Assembly (NCBI RefSeq): GCF_000012745.1
Contig: NC_007404.1
Location: 2,666,001 to 2,730,000 of the forward strand
Length of the DNA: 64,000 nt
Direction of reading: 5' to 3'
DNA from: Thiobacillus denitrificans ATCC 25259
Lineage (GTDB): Bacteria > Pseudomonadota > Gammaproteobacteria > Burkholderiales > Thiobacillaceae
Below the pieces are notes generated by a model. That model had not been told where the DNA came from and did not search any database. It saw only the letters and a list, made by a program, of their open reading frames with translations. Made by a program: the position numbers and the translations under genes. This document shows positions 16,626 through 25,815 of this stretch, piece after piece (position 1 is the stretch's first letter; every line of letters starts with the position of its first letter).

Positions 16626-18429
16626 GCGACACCGGCATGACGAGGTCGGGCGTGACGGCCTGCTCGGCAGGTCGTCCCTGGCATTCACGGAAGATGCGCG
16701 CGCGGCAGATGCTGCAGACAGCGGGATCGAGCCGTTTGTAGAGCGCGGCGATCGCCTCGGTCTTCGAGTCGAACAGATTGGCCCCGCCGATCGTCTTGAG
16801 CGCGCCGTTCTCGGCCAGCTGTTCCTGCACCGTGTCCTTGACGCGGATGAAATAGAGCCCGCCGCCCTGGCTGCGACGCCGTTCCGCTTCCTCGGCGAGG
16901 TAGTGTGCGCCGGCCAGATCGATGAAGTTGATGCCCTGCGCGACGATCGCGACGTGCTTCTGGTCGGGCGCGGTCTGGTCCTGGGCTGCGAGCGTTTCGC
17001 GAATGTGCGAGGTGGCGCCGAAGAACAGCGAACCGTCGATCCGCACGAAGCGCAGCTGCGGACACTGCGGCGCGTTCTCGGCGTCGGTGAAGTGACGCTT
17101 CTTGTGGTGAGGGTTCGGCGCACGTACGCGCAACTGCGGCTTGGACGTGCGCGAGAGATAGATCGCGAGCGACAGCAGCACGCCGATGATGATCGCCTCC
17201 TCGAGCGTCAGGAACAGCGTCGCGGCGAAGGTCGCCGCCATGATCGCGGTTTCCTGGCGGCTGGTCTTGAAGGTGTGGGCGATTTCGTCGAAATCGATCA
17301 GTCCCCAGGCGACCAGGAAGAGGATGCCGGCCATGGCCGCATTGGGCAGGTACTGCGCCCAGGGCGCGACGAAGAGCACGAGAATAAGCAGGAAGACGCC
17401 GGCGAGAATTGCCGCGAGCGGCGTCTTCGCCCCGGCGGCGAAATTGACGCCGCTGCGGTTGAAGGAGCCAGTCGCGACGTAGCCGGAGAAAAAGGCCCCG
17501 GCCAGATTCGACATCCCCTGGCCGACGAATTCCTGGTTGCCGTCGACGTGCTGACCCGAACGGGCGGCCAGCGCCCGCGCGATCGACACGGCCTCCGTCA
17601 GCGCCAGCAGGGTGACGGCGATCACGCCCGAGGCGACCGCACGCACGCTTTCGGCGTCGAAAGCCGGCGCCGACAGCGGCGGCAGGCTCGCCGGCAGCGC
17701 GCCGACGGTCGGCAGTTCGACCCCGAGCACGCGCGCGATGGCGTTGCCGAACACGGCGCCGCCGAGCATCGCGACGATCATGTAGGGAAGCCTGGGCAAC
17801 CAGCGCTTGACGGCGATGCCGAGCAGTAGCGTGACGAGGCCGGTCGCCGCGATCGCCACCTGAATTTCGTCCACGTGGGTGAACGCGTGGGACCAGGTAT
17901 CGGAAAACGAGGCGCCGCGGGGAATCGCCTGACCGGTGAAATGTTTAACCTGGTTGGTCGCGATCAGGATCGCCGCCCCGGCGGTGAAACCGGTCACCAC
18001 CGAATGCGAGATGAAGTTCACGAGCGTGCCGAGCTTGGCCAGCCCCATCACGATCTGGATCACCCCGACCATGAAGGTCAGCGTCAGCGCGAGACTCACG
18101 TACTGGGCGGTGCCGGGCTCGGCGTGTGGCGAGAGCACCGAGAACAGCACGATCGAGGCGGCCGTCGTCGGACCCGAGACCAGATGCCAGCTCGAGCCGA
18201 AGAGCGCGGCGATGATCGCGGGGATCATGCCGGCGTAGAGACCATACTCCGGCGGCATGCCGGCGATCGTCGCGAAGGCGACCCCCTGCGGCAACGCGAC
18301 GAGCGCGCCGGTCAGGCCGGCCATCAGGTCGGCCCGCGTCGTCTCGCGGTTGACGCGCGGCCACCAGAGACGGAAGGACGTGAACGGCTTGAGCCAGGAC
18401 GGGAAGCTACGAGCAGCGGGAAGAGACAT
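16618..18429 (-). CDS. SulP-family anion permease with STAS domain
   Basis: The 603-residue permease has about ten to twelve membrane helices (45-430), the SulP signature region AGLTGALVALPQGVAFATIAGMPPEYGLYAGMIPAIIAALFGSS and QEFVGQGMSNLAGAFFSGYVATGSFNRS, and a C-terminal STAS domain (about 455-560). After STAS there is a Cys-containing tail (AVCSICRARIFRECQ). SulP proteins carry sulfate, bicarbonate or other anions in symport with Na+ or H+. In a sulfur-oxidising autotroph either sulfate or bicarbonate is possible. It is one of three SulP genes in the window and forms a pair with the downstream UspA gene. Confidence 0.92.
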   Translation of the reverse strand: MSLPAARSFPSWLKPFTSFRLWWPRVNRETTRADLMAGLTGALVALPQGVAFATIAGMPPEYGLYAGMIPAIIAALFGSSWHLVSGPTTAASIVLFSVLSPHAEPGTAQYVSLALTLTFMVGVIQIVMGLAKLGTLVNFISHSVVTGFTAGAAILIATNQVKHFTGQAIPRGASFSDTWSHAFTHVDEIQVAIAATGLVTLLLGIAVKRWLPRLPYMIVAMLGGAVFGNAIARVLGVELPTVGALPASLPPLSAPAFDAESVRAVASGVIAVTLLALTEAVSIARALAARSGQHVDGNQEFVGQGMSNLAGAFFSGYVATGSFNRSGVNFAAGAKTPLAAILAGVFLLILVLFVAPWAQYLPNAAMAGILFLVAWGLIDFDEIAHTFKTSRQETAIMAATFAATLFLTLEEAIIIGVLLSLAIYLSRTSKPQLRVRAPNPHHKKRHFTDAENAPQCPQLRFVRIDGSLFFGATSHIRETLAAQDQTAPDQKHVAIVAQGINFIDLAGAHYLAEEAERRRSQGGGLYFIRVKDTVQEQLAENGALKTIGGANLFDSKTEAIAALYKRLDPAVCSICRARIFRECQGRPAEQAVTPDLVMPVSHA

Positions 18430-18511
18430 CGCGGGCCACGAAAATTCTGAGAACCCGCGACTTATAGCGCGCGCCGCGTAATTCCCGCGTCAAGCGAACG
18501 TCATGAAAGCG

Positions 18512-19777
18512 TCAAGGCGCGCGAAATCGCAGCACGGCGCGGGTCCCCTGCCCTTCCTCGCTGTCGAGCGCGATCGACCAGCCGTAGCGGTCGCAGATCT
18601 TCTTCACGAGCGAAAGGCCGATGCCCGCGCCCTCGCTGTGCGTACCCTTGTACAGGCGCTGGAACACCTTGTCGAGCGCGGCGCGCGGGATGCCGAGTCC
18701 GCTGTCGGTGACGGTCAGCGTCGTCGCGTCGAGGCGGATATGGACGCTGCCGCGCTCGGTGTAGGTGAAGGCGTTGCGCAGCAGGTTGGCGACGACGATC
18801 GATACCAGGTTGGAATCGGCGACGACCTGTGGGCGGTCGGCCAGTTCGAGCGTGAGTTCGACCGGGCGCGCGCCGAGCAGATGCTGGTGCTTGTCGACCG
18901 CGGCCTCGACCAGCGCGGCGAGATCGAGCGGCGCGCGCCGCTCGTCGTCGCGCTCGCGCGCCATCGCCAGCAGCGCGGTCGACAGGTCAGCCATGTCGGC
19001 GGCGCCACGCTCGATGCGTTCGAGGCGCTGACGCTCCTTTTCCGGGCGCGACGCGTCGGCGAGCAGGACTTCTGCCGCGCCGCGGATGACCGCGATCGGC
19101 GTCCGCAGTTCGTGCGAGACGTCGGCGGTGAAGGCGCGCTCGCGATCGATGAAGTCGGCGAGGCGGTCGAGTGCCTGGTCGAAGGCGTGGGCGAGTTCAC
19201 CGACTTCGTCGTGCGGGAAATCGGCGCTCAGGGGTACCGGATGGGCATCGGGGCGCACTTCGCGGATGCGCCGGGCAAGCTCCTTGACCGGTTCGATCAC
19301 GCGCTCGGCGAGCCATAGCGCCAGGCCGCCCGAGAGCAGCGTCATCAACACGACGAAGAGCGCGAGATAGAGGATGAGGTCGGCCTGCTTCTGACGAAAC
19401 AGCGTCTCGTTGTAGAGCAGGAAGTAGCGCCCGGCCCCGCGGTCGGTGATCGCGACGCGGTAGAACACCTCGCCGAGGCGGATCTCGTAGCGTCCCGGCG
19501 GCCACCCGGCGATGGCGCGCGGCGGCGCCGGCTGGCCGGGCCGCGCCGGCAGGACGTAGCCGCGCAGCGTGGCGGTGAGCGGCGGCGGCGAGTTCGGATT
19601 GCGGTTGCGGCGCGACAGGTAGTCCTCGATCTCGGCGTTCATCGTCTCGTCGATGAGGCGCTCGCCGGCGTCGCGCACCGCGACATAAAGCCCGACCGCG
19701 GCGACCAGGCTGATGACGCCGCCGATCGTCGCGAACGCGGTCGCGACGCGGAAACGCAGGCTGCGGCTAAAGCGCAT
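18512..19777 (-). CDS. Two-component sensor histidine kinase
   Basis: The 421-residue kinase starts MRFSRSLRFRVATAFATIGG. It has two membrane helices (about 12-33 and 135-157) enclosing a ~100-residue periplasmic sensor, a HAMP segment (158-212), a HisKA domain with the phospho-His H222 in DVSHELRTPIAV, and a HATPase with N (NLLRNAFTYTE), G1 (DSGLGIP) and G2 (GAGIGLSLVKKICD) boxes. The ATG at 19777 overlaps the response-regulator gene by 11 bases. The ligand is not evident. By kinase type (OmpR partner, two helices) it could sense envelope stress, metal or phosphate. Confidence 0.93.
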   Translation of the reverse strand: MRFSRSLRFRVATAFATIGGVISLVAAVGLYVAVRDAGERLIDETMNAEIEDYLSRRNRNPNSPPPLTATLRGYVLPARPGQPAPPRAIAGWPPGRYEIRLGEVFYRVAITDRGAGRYFLLYNETLFRQKQADLILYLALFVVLMTLLSGGLALWLAERVIEPVKELARRIREVRPDAHPVPLSADFPHDEVGELAHAFDQALDRLADFIDRERAFTADVSHELRTPIAVIRGAAEVLLADASRPEKERQRLERIERGAADMADLSTALLAMARERDDERRAPLDLAALVEAAVDKHQHLLGARPVELTLELADRPQVVADSNLVSIVVANLLRNAFTYTERGSVHIRLDATTLTVTDSGLGIPRAALDKVFQRLYKGTHSEGAGIGLSLVKKICDRYGWSIALDSEEGQGTRAVLRFRAP

Positions 19778-20468
19778 CGGCGGGTGCGATGCGGTAACCG
19801 ATGCCGCGCAGATTGTGGACCAGGGGTCGCTCGCCGGCACCGTCGACCGCGGCGCGCAGCGTGTGCATGTGCGAACGCAAGGCGTCCGAGTCGGGCGGCG
19901 CATCGCCCCAGACGGCGCGCTCGAGTTCTTCTCGCCTCATGACCTTGGGCGAGGCCCGCATGAGGATTTCCAGCAGCTTGAGCGGGATCGGCGAGAGGTT
20001 GAGCGTCCGCGTGCCGCGCCGCGCCTTGAACAGGGCCGGGTCGAATTCCAGATCCTCGACCTGCAGCACCCCGGCGCTAACGTCCCGCTTGGCCCGCCGC
20101 ACCAGCGCCTTCAGGCGCGCTTCGAGTTCGCGCAACGCGAACGGCTTCAGCACGTAGTCGTCGGCCCCGCACTCGAGCCCGACGACGCGGTCGTCGAGTG
20201 CGTCGCGCGCGGTCAGCATGAGGATGGGCGTGTTGCGCTTGGCCTCGTCGCGGAATTTCTTGCACACCGTCAGGCCGTCGATCCCGGGCAGCACGATGTC
20301 GAGAACGATCGCGTCGTAGTTCTTCGTGACCGCGAGGTGCAGTCCGGTCAAGCCGTCGCCGGCCGCGTCGGCGACATGGCCCTTCGCTTCGAGAAAGTCG
20401 CAGACGTTGGCCGCAAGGTCGGGGTTGTCTTCGATGACCAGGATATGCAGGGGGGTGCCGGTGTCCAT
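19767..20468 (-). CDS. OmpR/PhoB-family response regulator
   Basis: The 233-residue protein has a receiver domain with E13-D14, the phospho-acceptor D57 in IVLDIVLPGIDG and K108 in VLKPF, then an OmpR winged helix (about 130-230) with LVHNLRGIGYRI at the end. It is the first gene of a two-gene operon with the histidine kinase, with an 11-base overlap. It lies divergent (141 bp, AT-rich TAATGTTAATATT) from the plus-strand TSUP cluster starting at 20610, which might therefore be its target; that is inference. Confidence 0.94.
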   Translation of the reverse strand: MDTGTPLHILVIEDNPDLAANVCDFLEAKGHVADAAGDGLTGLHLAVTKNYDAIVLDIVLPGIDGLTVCKKFRDEAKRNTPILMLTARDALDDRVVGLECGADDYVLKPFALRELEARLKALVRRAKRDVSAGVLQVEDLEFDPALFKARRGTRTLNLSPIPLKLLEILMRASPKVMRREELERAVWGDAPPDSDALRSHMHTLRAAVDGAGERPLVHNLRGIGYRIAPADAL

Positions 20469-20609
20469 TCTCGCGTCCGCGCCACGTCAGGAAAGAGTCA
20501 GTTTAGATCGCCTAATGTTAATATTCCGTCAAATTTCGAGCCCGGCCGCCCGGGTTATCGGCCTTTTCAGCCGTTTTTTCTTCATCGATTCTTCACCGGG
20601 AGTTGCAGC

Positions 20610-20936
20610 ATGGCAGTCAGTCAGGCCACTTTGGGTAAGGCGCTGGTGTGGGGCGCCATCACCGCCGCCTTGTACTTATTCCTGTTTCAGTATTCGGAAG
20701 TGTTCGAACGCCTGGCTCACACCACGCTCGACGCATGCACAGTCCCCGAGGGGGGCGGCACGACCTACTACAACAAGGCAACGGCGGACGCCTGTGCGGC
20801 GCGCAACGGTACCTTCATCGAGGGCACCTGGTGGTACGTGTTCGCGCCGATTGCGCTCGCGTTCGCCCTGTCCTACACCCACGGTCTTTTCACCGGCCTG
20901 TTCTGGGACGTTGTCGGCCTGAAGGCAAAAAAATAA
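20610..20936 (+). CDS. Small membrane protein of the TSUP cluster, 108 aa
   Basis: The protein has two to three hydrophobic helices (about 10-27 and 73-103) around a hydrophilic loop that carries two Cys residues (DACTVPEGGG and DACAARNG), which could form a disulfide on the outer face. I do not recognise a family name. It is followed after 22 bp by the TSUP permease and is probably an accessory subunit or partner of it. The start follows GGGAGTTGCAGC. Confidence 0.65.
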   Translation: MAVSQATLGKALVWGAITAALYLFLFQYSEVFERLAHTTLDACTVPEGGGTTYYNKATADACAARNGTFIEGTWWYVFAPIALAFALSYTHGLFTGLFWDVVGLKAKK

Positions 20937-20958
20937 GCACCTACCCTGGAAACACGTC

Positions 20959-22044
20959 ATGGAACTGATCAACTTCATAGAAATCACCCCGCTGACCGCA
21001 ATCCTGCTGATCCTGGTCGGCTTCGTCGGCGGCATGGTGTCGGGCTTCATCGGCTCGGGCGGCGCCTTCGTGCTCACCCCGGCGATGATGACGCTCGGCG
21101 CACCCGGCATCGTCGCCGTCGCATCGAACATCTGTCACAAGTTTCCGAAAGCGCTCGTCGGCGCGGTCAAGCGCAACAAGTACGGCCAGGTCGACATCAA
21201 ACTCGGCCTAATCCTGGGTCTCTTCGCCGAAGCCGGCGTGCTGTTCGGCAAAGGCGTGATGACCGACATCAAGAACACCTTCGGCGCCGTCGGCACCGAC
21301 CTCTATGTGTCGGGGATGTTCGTCGTCACGCTGGCGATCGTCGGCGGCTTCGTGTTCAAGGACTACCGCAAACTCAAGGCCCTCGACGACGCGGGGCAAG
21401 GCGAGGAAGCGGCGCCGCTCACCCGTCTGGCGCGCTGGGTGCAGTCGGTGCGGATTCCCGGCACGATGATCTATTCCCGCGGCGCGCAAGCCGAGATTTC
21501 GATCCTGTTCCTGATTCCGATCGGTTTCGCGACTGGCTTCCTCGCCTCGGCGATCGCGGTCGGCGGCTTCATCGGCGTGCCCGCGATGATCTACATCCTC
21601 GGCGTTCCGGCGATCATGGCCTCGGCGACCGAACTCGTGATCGCCTTCATCATGGGCCTCGGTGGCACGATCTTCTACGGCCTCGAAGGCGTCGTCGACA
21701 TCCGCCTTGCAATGCTGATCCTGCTCGGCTCGCTGTTCGGTGTCCAGCTAGGCGCGATCGGCACCACCTATGTGAAGGACTACCAGGTCAAGTTCACGAT
21801 GGCGGTCATCATGCTGACCGTGCTGTTCTCGCGCTTCTTCTACATCCCCGGTTACCTCAGCGACCTCGGCATGATCGAACCGCTGCCCGCAGCGATAACC
21901 AAGGCACTCAAGATCGCGGGCGACGGCATCCTCGCCGTGGCGCTGCTCGTCGGCGCCTATACGGTTCTGTCCGCGCTGTTTAAGGGCATGAAGGCGCACA
22001 AGGCGCAGCAGGCCGTGCTGGCCCGCGCCGAAGCTGCTGACTGA
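20959..22044 (+). CDS. TSUP-family (TauE/SafE) anion permease
   Basis: The 361-residue permease has eight to nine membrane helices with the duplicated TSUP motifs (GGMVSGFIGSGGAFVLTPAMMTLG and FASAIAVGGFIGVPAMIYILG-like). Members move sulfite, sulfonates or other sulfur anions. The loop between helices around residues 125-180 is longer than in small family members. In a sulfur oxidiser, export of sulfite or transport of thiosulfate is a reasonable guess. It lies between a small membrane protein and a tandem UspA gene, probably in one operon (22 and 17 bp spacers). Confidence 0.9.
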   Translation: MELINFIEITPLTAILLILVGFVGGMVSGFIGSGGAFVLTPAMMTLGAPGIVAVASNICHKFPKALVGAVKRNKYGQVDIKLGLILGLFAEAGVLFGKGVMTDIKNTFGAVGTDLYVSGMFVVTLAIVGGFVFKDYRKLKALDDAGQGEEAAPLTRLARWVQSVRIPGTMIYSRGAQAEISILFLIPIGFATGFLASAIAVGGFIGVPAMIYILGVPAIMASATELVIAFIMGLGGTIFYGLEGVVDIRLAMLILLGSLFGVQLGAIGTTYVKDYQVKFTMAVIMLTVLFSRFFYIPGYLSDLGMIEPLPAAITKALKIAGDGILAVALLVGAYTVLSALFKGMKAHKAQQAVLARAEAAD

Positions 22045-22061
22045 GCAAGGGGAGAACCATC

Positions 22062-22904
22062 GTGACCAATACCAATACGCTGACCCAAACCGGCACCCTG
22101 CGCCGCATCGTCGTCGCCACCGACGGAACCGAAGCGTCGGCGGGCGCCGTGCGCACCGGCGTCGCCCTGGCGCGCGCCCGGGGCGCCCGCCTGGTCGGTC
22201 TGTCGATCGCGCTCGACAACCCGGAATACAGCACGCTCGTGCCAAATCTGCAGGAAGCGGCCGAACGCAACGCGCGCGAAGCGCTCAAGTCCTTCGTCGA
22301 CGAGGCCGGTCCCGGCGCCGAAGCGGTCACGCGCGATGCGACCGACCCGGCGCAAGGCATCGCCGCCGCCGCCGACGAACTGAACGCCGATCTGATCGTC
22401 ATGGGGCGTCAACACAAGAGCGCGCTCGGCCGCCTGCTGGTCGGGCACACGACGGCCGGCGTGATCGGCGCAGGCGCGACGCCGGTGCTCGTCGTGCCGC
22501 GCGCCGCGCGGCTGTGGGAGAAACGCGTGCTGCTCGCGACCGACGGCTCGTCGTACAGCCAGGCTGCCGCCGAGGCAGCGGGACACCTCGCCGCCCAGAC
22601 CGGCCTTCCGGTCAGCGTCGTCTCAGTCGTCACGACCAGCCATAACGACGCCCGCCGCACGGAGGCCGAGCGCGCCGTCGCCGCTGCGCTCGAGCATCTG
22701 CGCGGCCTCGGCCTCACGGCCGAAGGCGAGGTTGCCGAGGGCCGCCCCGACGAGGCGATCGTGCGCGCCGCCGAATCCGCAGGCGCCGACCTCATCGTGC
22801 TCGGCAGTCGCGGCCGCACGGGCCTGACCAAAGTGCTGATGGGAAGCGTCGCCGAGCGCGTGATCGGGCACGCGGCCTGTCCGGTTCTCGTCGTCAAACC
22901 CTGA
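22062..22904 (+). CDS. Tandem-domain universal stress protein
   Basis: The 280-residue protein has two UspA domains (about 10-145 and 150-280). The second has a complete ATP-type loop, LGSRGRTGLTKVLMGSVAERVIGHAACPVLVV (G-2x-G-9x-G(S)), while the first has VMGRQHKSALGRLLVGHTTAGVIG. The start codon is GTG with AGGGGAGAA upstream. It is 17 bp after the TSUP permease gene. As with the SulP-Usp pair at 16-18 kb, an anion permease stands beside a Usp gene, which may reflect ATP-linked control of transport or simple co-regulation. Confidence 0.9.
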   Translation: MTNTNTLTQTGTLRRIVVATDGTEASAGAVRTGVALARARGARLVGLSIALDNPEYSTLVPNLQEAAERNAREALKSFVDEAGPGAEAVTRDATDPAQGIAAAADELNADLIVMGRQHKSALGRLLVGHTTAGVIGAGATPVLVVPRAARLWEKRVLLATDGSSYSQAAAEAAGHLAAQTGLPVSVVSVVTTSHNDARRTEAERAVAAALEHLRGLGLTAEGEVAEGRPDEAIVRAAESAGADLIVLGSRGRTGLTKVLMGSVAERVIGHAACPVLVVKP

Positions 22905-22921
22905 GTCGGATTCGCGAAAAG

Positions 22922-22958
22922 AAGGGCCGTGCGGGATAATCCCGGACGGCCCTTTCGC
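22922..22958 (+). terminator. Intrinsic terminator-like hairpin after the UspA gene
   Basis: Arms AAGGGCCGT-G-CGGGA (22922-22936) and TCCCG-G-ACGGCCCTT (22940-22954) pair with a single G-G mismatch around a three-base loop, followed by TTTCGCATTTC. It ends 16 bases before the next ATG, so it may end most transcripts from the TSUP-Usp unit or act as a leader hairpin for the carbonic-anhydrase-like gene. Confidence 0.65.
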
Positions 22959-22973
22959 ATTTCTGGAGATCCC

Positions 22974-23534
22974 ATGATCCGCAAGAATCCTTCCGGACAC
23001 CTGCCGGTCGTTCACGAGACCGCCTTCGTCGACCCGACCGCGATCCTCTGCGGCAAGATCGTCGTCGAGGAAAACGTCTTCATCGGCCCTTATGCCGTCA
23101 TCCGCGCCGACGAGGTCGACGCCGACGGCGACATGGAAGCGATCGTGATTGGCGCCCACTCCAACATCCAGGACGGCGTCGTCATCCACTGCAAGGCCGG
23201 CGGCGGGGTGACAATCGGGCGCAATTCGTCGATCGCGCATCGCTCGATCGTGCATGGCCCGTGCACCGTCGCCGACAACGTCTTCGTCGGCTTCAACTCG
23301 GTGCTGTTCAACTGCAGCGTCGGCGAGGGCTCGGTCATCCGCCACAATTCGGTCGTCGAGGGCTGCACCGTGCCGCCGGGCTTCTACATCCCGTCGACGG
23401 CGAACATCCACTCCGACAAGGACCTCGCGAGTATCGAGCGCGTGTCGCCGCAGGCCGCGGATTTTTCGGAAAGCGTCGCGCAGGCCAATCACGAGCTCGT
23501 CAAGGGCTACAAGCGCATCAGAAACGAATTCTGA
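22974..23534 (+). CDS. Gamma-class carbonic-anhydrase-like hexapeptide protein
   Basis: The 186-residue protein is a left-handed beta-helix with hexapeptide repeats. The three Zn-ligand histidines of gamma carbonic anhydrases are present: H72 in DGVVIH, and H89 and H94 in SIAHRSIVHG with the five-residue spacing of Cam. The C-terminal helix (about 150-186) packs along the helix in trimers. It would interconvert CO2 and bicarbonate in the cytoplasm, if active. The ATG at 22974 follows TGGAG; a start 45 bases upstream would lie in the terminator hairpin. The next gene, eight bases on, is a SulP permease, which suggests a bicarbonate role for the pair. Confidence 0.82.
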   Translation: MIRKNPSGHLPVVHETAFVDPTAILCGKIVVEENVFIGPYAVIRADEVDADGDMEAIVIGAHSNIQDGVVIHCKAGGGVTIGRNSSIAHRSIVHGPCTVADNVFVGFNSVLFNCSVGEGSVIRHNSVVEGCTVPPGFYIPSTANIHSDKDLASIERVSPQAADFSESVAQANHELVKGYKRIRNEF

Positions 23535-23542
23535 GGCGCTGA

Positions 23543-25198
23543 ATGATCGCCGTACTGGAATCCTGGCGGGCCGGGCTGTTCCACCGGCGCCATTTCACCC
23601 GCAATCTCGGCGCCGGCCTCGTGGTCGGCGTCGTCGCGCTGCCGCTCGCGATGGCGTTCGCAATCGCGAGCGGCGCGCGCCCCGAACAGGGCATCTACAC
23701 CGGCATCGTGGCGGGCCTGCTGGCGGCGCTCTTCGGCAGCTCGCACGTCTCGATCAGCGGGCCGACCGGCGCCTTCATCGTAATCCTCGCCGGCATCACC
23801 GCGGAGTACGGCTTCGAGGGACTGCAACTCGCCACGCTCATGGCGGGCCTGATCCTGCTGGCCATGGGACTCGTGAAACTCGGCGGCATCATCCGCTTCA
23901 TCCCGACGCCGGTTATTACCGGTTTCACGGCCGGCATCGCGGTCATCATCTGGGTCGGGCAATGGAAGGATTTCTTCGGCCTGCAGCCCGCGGCGAGCGG
24001 CGCACATTTCCATGAAAAGCTCGGCGCGCTGCTCGCGGCGCTGCCGGAGCTGCATCTGCCGACGACGCTGCTAGCGGTCGGCGCGCTCGCCATCGTCGTT
24101 CTGCTGCCGCGCTTCCTGCGGCGCATCCCGAGCCCGCTCGTCGCGATGCTCGCGGTCACCGCCGCGCAGGCCTACTGGCAGTTCGACGGCGTCGCGACCA
24201 TCGGCAGCGCGTTCGGCGGGATCCCGTCCGGGCTGCCCGCGATTCATCTGCCCCAGGCAAGTTTCGCGCGCGTGCTCGAACTGATCGGGCCGGCGTTCAC
24301 GATCGCGATGCTCGGGGCGATCGAGTCGCTGCTCTGCGCGGTCGTCGCCGACGGCATGACCGGCTCGCGCCACAATCCGAACCAGGAACTCGTCGGCCAG
24401 GGCATCGCCAACATCGCGGCGCCGATCTTCGGCGGTTTCGCCGCCACCGGGGCGATCGCGCGCACGGCGACGAACATCCGCAACGGCGGCGACAGCCCGC
24501 TCGCGGGCATCGTCCATGCGCTATTCCTGCTCGCCGTGATCGTCTCGCTCGCGCCGCTCGCGGCGCACATTCCGCTCGCCGCACTCGCCGCCATCCTCTT
24601 CGTCGTCGCCTGGAACATGAGCGAGGCGCGCCACTTCAGCGACCTCCTGCGTCACGCACCGATCAACGACAAGGCGCTACTGCTCATCACCTTCCTGCTG
24701 ACGGTGTTCGCCGACCTCGTGATCGCGGTCAACGTCGGCGTATTGCTCGCCGCGCTGCTGTTCATGAAGCGCATGAGCGAAACCGTGCGCATCGAGGGCG
24801 AGACGCCGGACAGCCTGGCCGCACTGTGCCCGGTCGCGGTGCCTTCCGGGGTGCAGATCTACACGATCGACGGGCCGCTTTTCTTCGGCGCCGCGGCGAC
24901 CTTCGAGCGCACGCTCGCGGGGCTGCACGACCAGGCCGAGGCCGTGATCTTCCGGCTCGGCCGTGTGCCGTTCGCCGACGCGACCGCGATGCACGCGCTC
25001 GACGACGTGGTGCGCCATTTCCGGCAGCGCCATATCGAGGTACGCGTGTGCGAAGCCAATCCGCGGGTCGCTCACAAGCTGCGCGAGTTCGGGTTGCTGG
25101 CGAGGATCGGTCAGCAGGACGCGTCGATCAGCGTGCTCGACGCACTCGCCGAGTTGGCACCGCAGCCCGGCACGCAGGTACAGGCGGAGGCCAGCTAG
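23543..25198 (+). CDS. SulP-family permease with STAS domain (bicarbonate or sulfate)
   Basis: The 551-residue protein has about ten to twelve membrane helices and a C-terminal STAS domain (about 435-540, containing VQIYTIDGPLFFGAAATFERTL). The motifs GLVVGVVALPLAMAFAIASGARPEQGIYTGIV and QELVGQGIANIAAPIFGGFAATGAIARTATNIRNG match SulP members of the BicA/YchM type. YchM and BicA can move bicarbonate and dicarboxylates. Adjacent to a carbonic-anhydrase-like gene (eight-base spacer), it is the best SulP candidate in this window for bicarbonate uptake; direct proof is missing. Confidence 0.9.
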   Translation: MIAVLESWRAGLFHRRHFTRNLGAGLVVGVVALPLAMAFAIASGARPEQGIYTGIVAGLLAALFGSSHVSISGPTGAFIVILAGITAEYGFEGLQLATLMAGLILLAMGLVKLGGIIRFIPTPVITGFTAGIAVIIWVGQWKDFFGLQPAASGAHFHEKLGALLAALPELHLPTTLLAVGALAIVVLLPRFLRRIPSPLVAMLAVTAAQAYWQFDGVATIGSAFGGIPSGLPAIHLPQASFARVLELIGPAFTIAMLGAIESLLCAVVADGMTGSRHNPNQELVGQGIANIAAPIFGGFAATGAIARTATNIRNGGDSPLAGIVHALFLLAVIVSLAPLAAHIPLAALAAILFVVAWNMSEARHFSDLLRHAPINDKALLLITFLLTVFADLVIAVNVGVLLAALLFMKRMSETVRIEGETPDSLAALCPVAVPSGVQIYTIDGPLFFGAAATFERTLAGLHDQAEAVIFRLGRVPFADATAMHALDDVVRHFRQRHIEVRVCEANPRVAHKLREFGLLARIGQQDASISVLDALAELAPQPGTQVQAEAS

Positions 25199-25211
25199 GC
25201 AGCAGCGCAGC

Positions 25212-25237
25212 CCGCCATCTGCCGGGTCGGCGGTTTT
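25212..25237 (+). terminator. Weak terminator-like hairpin after the SulP gene
   Basis: CCGCC (25212-25216) and GGCGG (25229-25233) can pair with a 12-base loop, followed by TTTT (25234-25237), just after the SulP stop at 25198. The stem is short, so the call is tentative. It lies at the junction with the convergent winged-helix gene. Confidence 0.35.
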
Positions 25238-25481
25238 ACTGGCTCGCCTTGGGCTTCCGGCCCGGGCTCGCCTGCGGGATGAAACCCGACACGCGACACA
25301 GCATGCCCTCGAGTTTCTCGCCCTTGACGAAGCGGGTCGAGTGACAAACGATGACGTCGCCGCGTTTTGCCATTTCCGATAGATGGAGACGCACGTCCTC
25401 GAGCGGGATCCGGGTCGCCGCAGCGATCTCGGTGTCGAGTTGCTCGCCGCGTGTTTTCAGGTAAGCGTGAATTTGCTGCAT
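25236..25481 (-). CDS. Small winged-helix DNA-binding-like protein, 81 aa
   Basis: The protein starts MQQIHAYLKTRGEQLDTEIAAATRIPLEDVRLHLSEMAKRGDVIVCHSTRF, which has the pattern of a short winged helix of the FaeA/ArsR-like type. A basic tail follows (GRKPKASQ). The ATG at 25481 has AAGGAG about nine bases upstream; a longer frame lacks such a site. It converges with the SulP gene. Function unknown; a local regulator is possible. Confidence 0.65.
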   Translation of the reverse strand: MQQIHAYLKTRGEQLDTEIAAATRIPLEDVRLHLSEMAKRGDVIVCHSTRFVKGEKLEGMLCRVSGFIPQASPGRKPKASQ

Positions 25482-25815
25482 GGCTGCGACTCCTTGGTTT
25501 ACCGCAATGAAAGCCCGGCTGCGCGAAACGCGACCTTGGCGCGCCGCCCCAGGTTCTTCAAAACATCCGAGCAAGGCGCATGGCTCGGATCGCTGACCTT
25601 CGACCGTACCGCGCGGCGCTCGCGCAAGCCAGGGCCACGGCGTTACGGCGCCGTGGGCCGCGCTCCGGATTTCGTAGGGAACGAGACGATTTCGCGATCA
25701 CGTGGCCCCGATGCCTCGAAGATGCTGCGGGCGCAGAAGGTGCGGCTTGCCGGGCAAGCCCGCCATCATACATGGTATCGGGGTGCAAATCCAGTTATCA
25801 TCCGGTGCTAATCAC
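25482..25815. other. Intergenic region, 334 bp, no gene supported
   Basis: This is the divergent spacer between the winged-helix gene and the ribbon-helix-helix gene. Short open frames exist on both strands but none has a ribosome site, codon pattern or recognisable protein. No tRNA or clear hairpin terminator was found. The last 60 bases (around CATACATGGTATCGG) are less GC-rich and probably hold the promoter of the gene at 25816. Confidence 0.5.
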
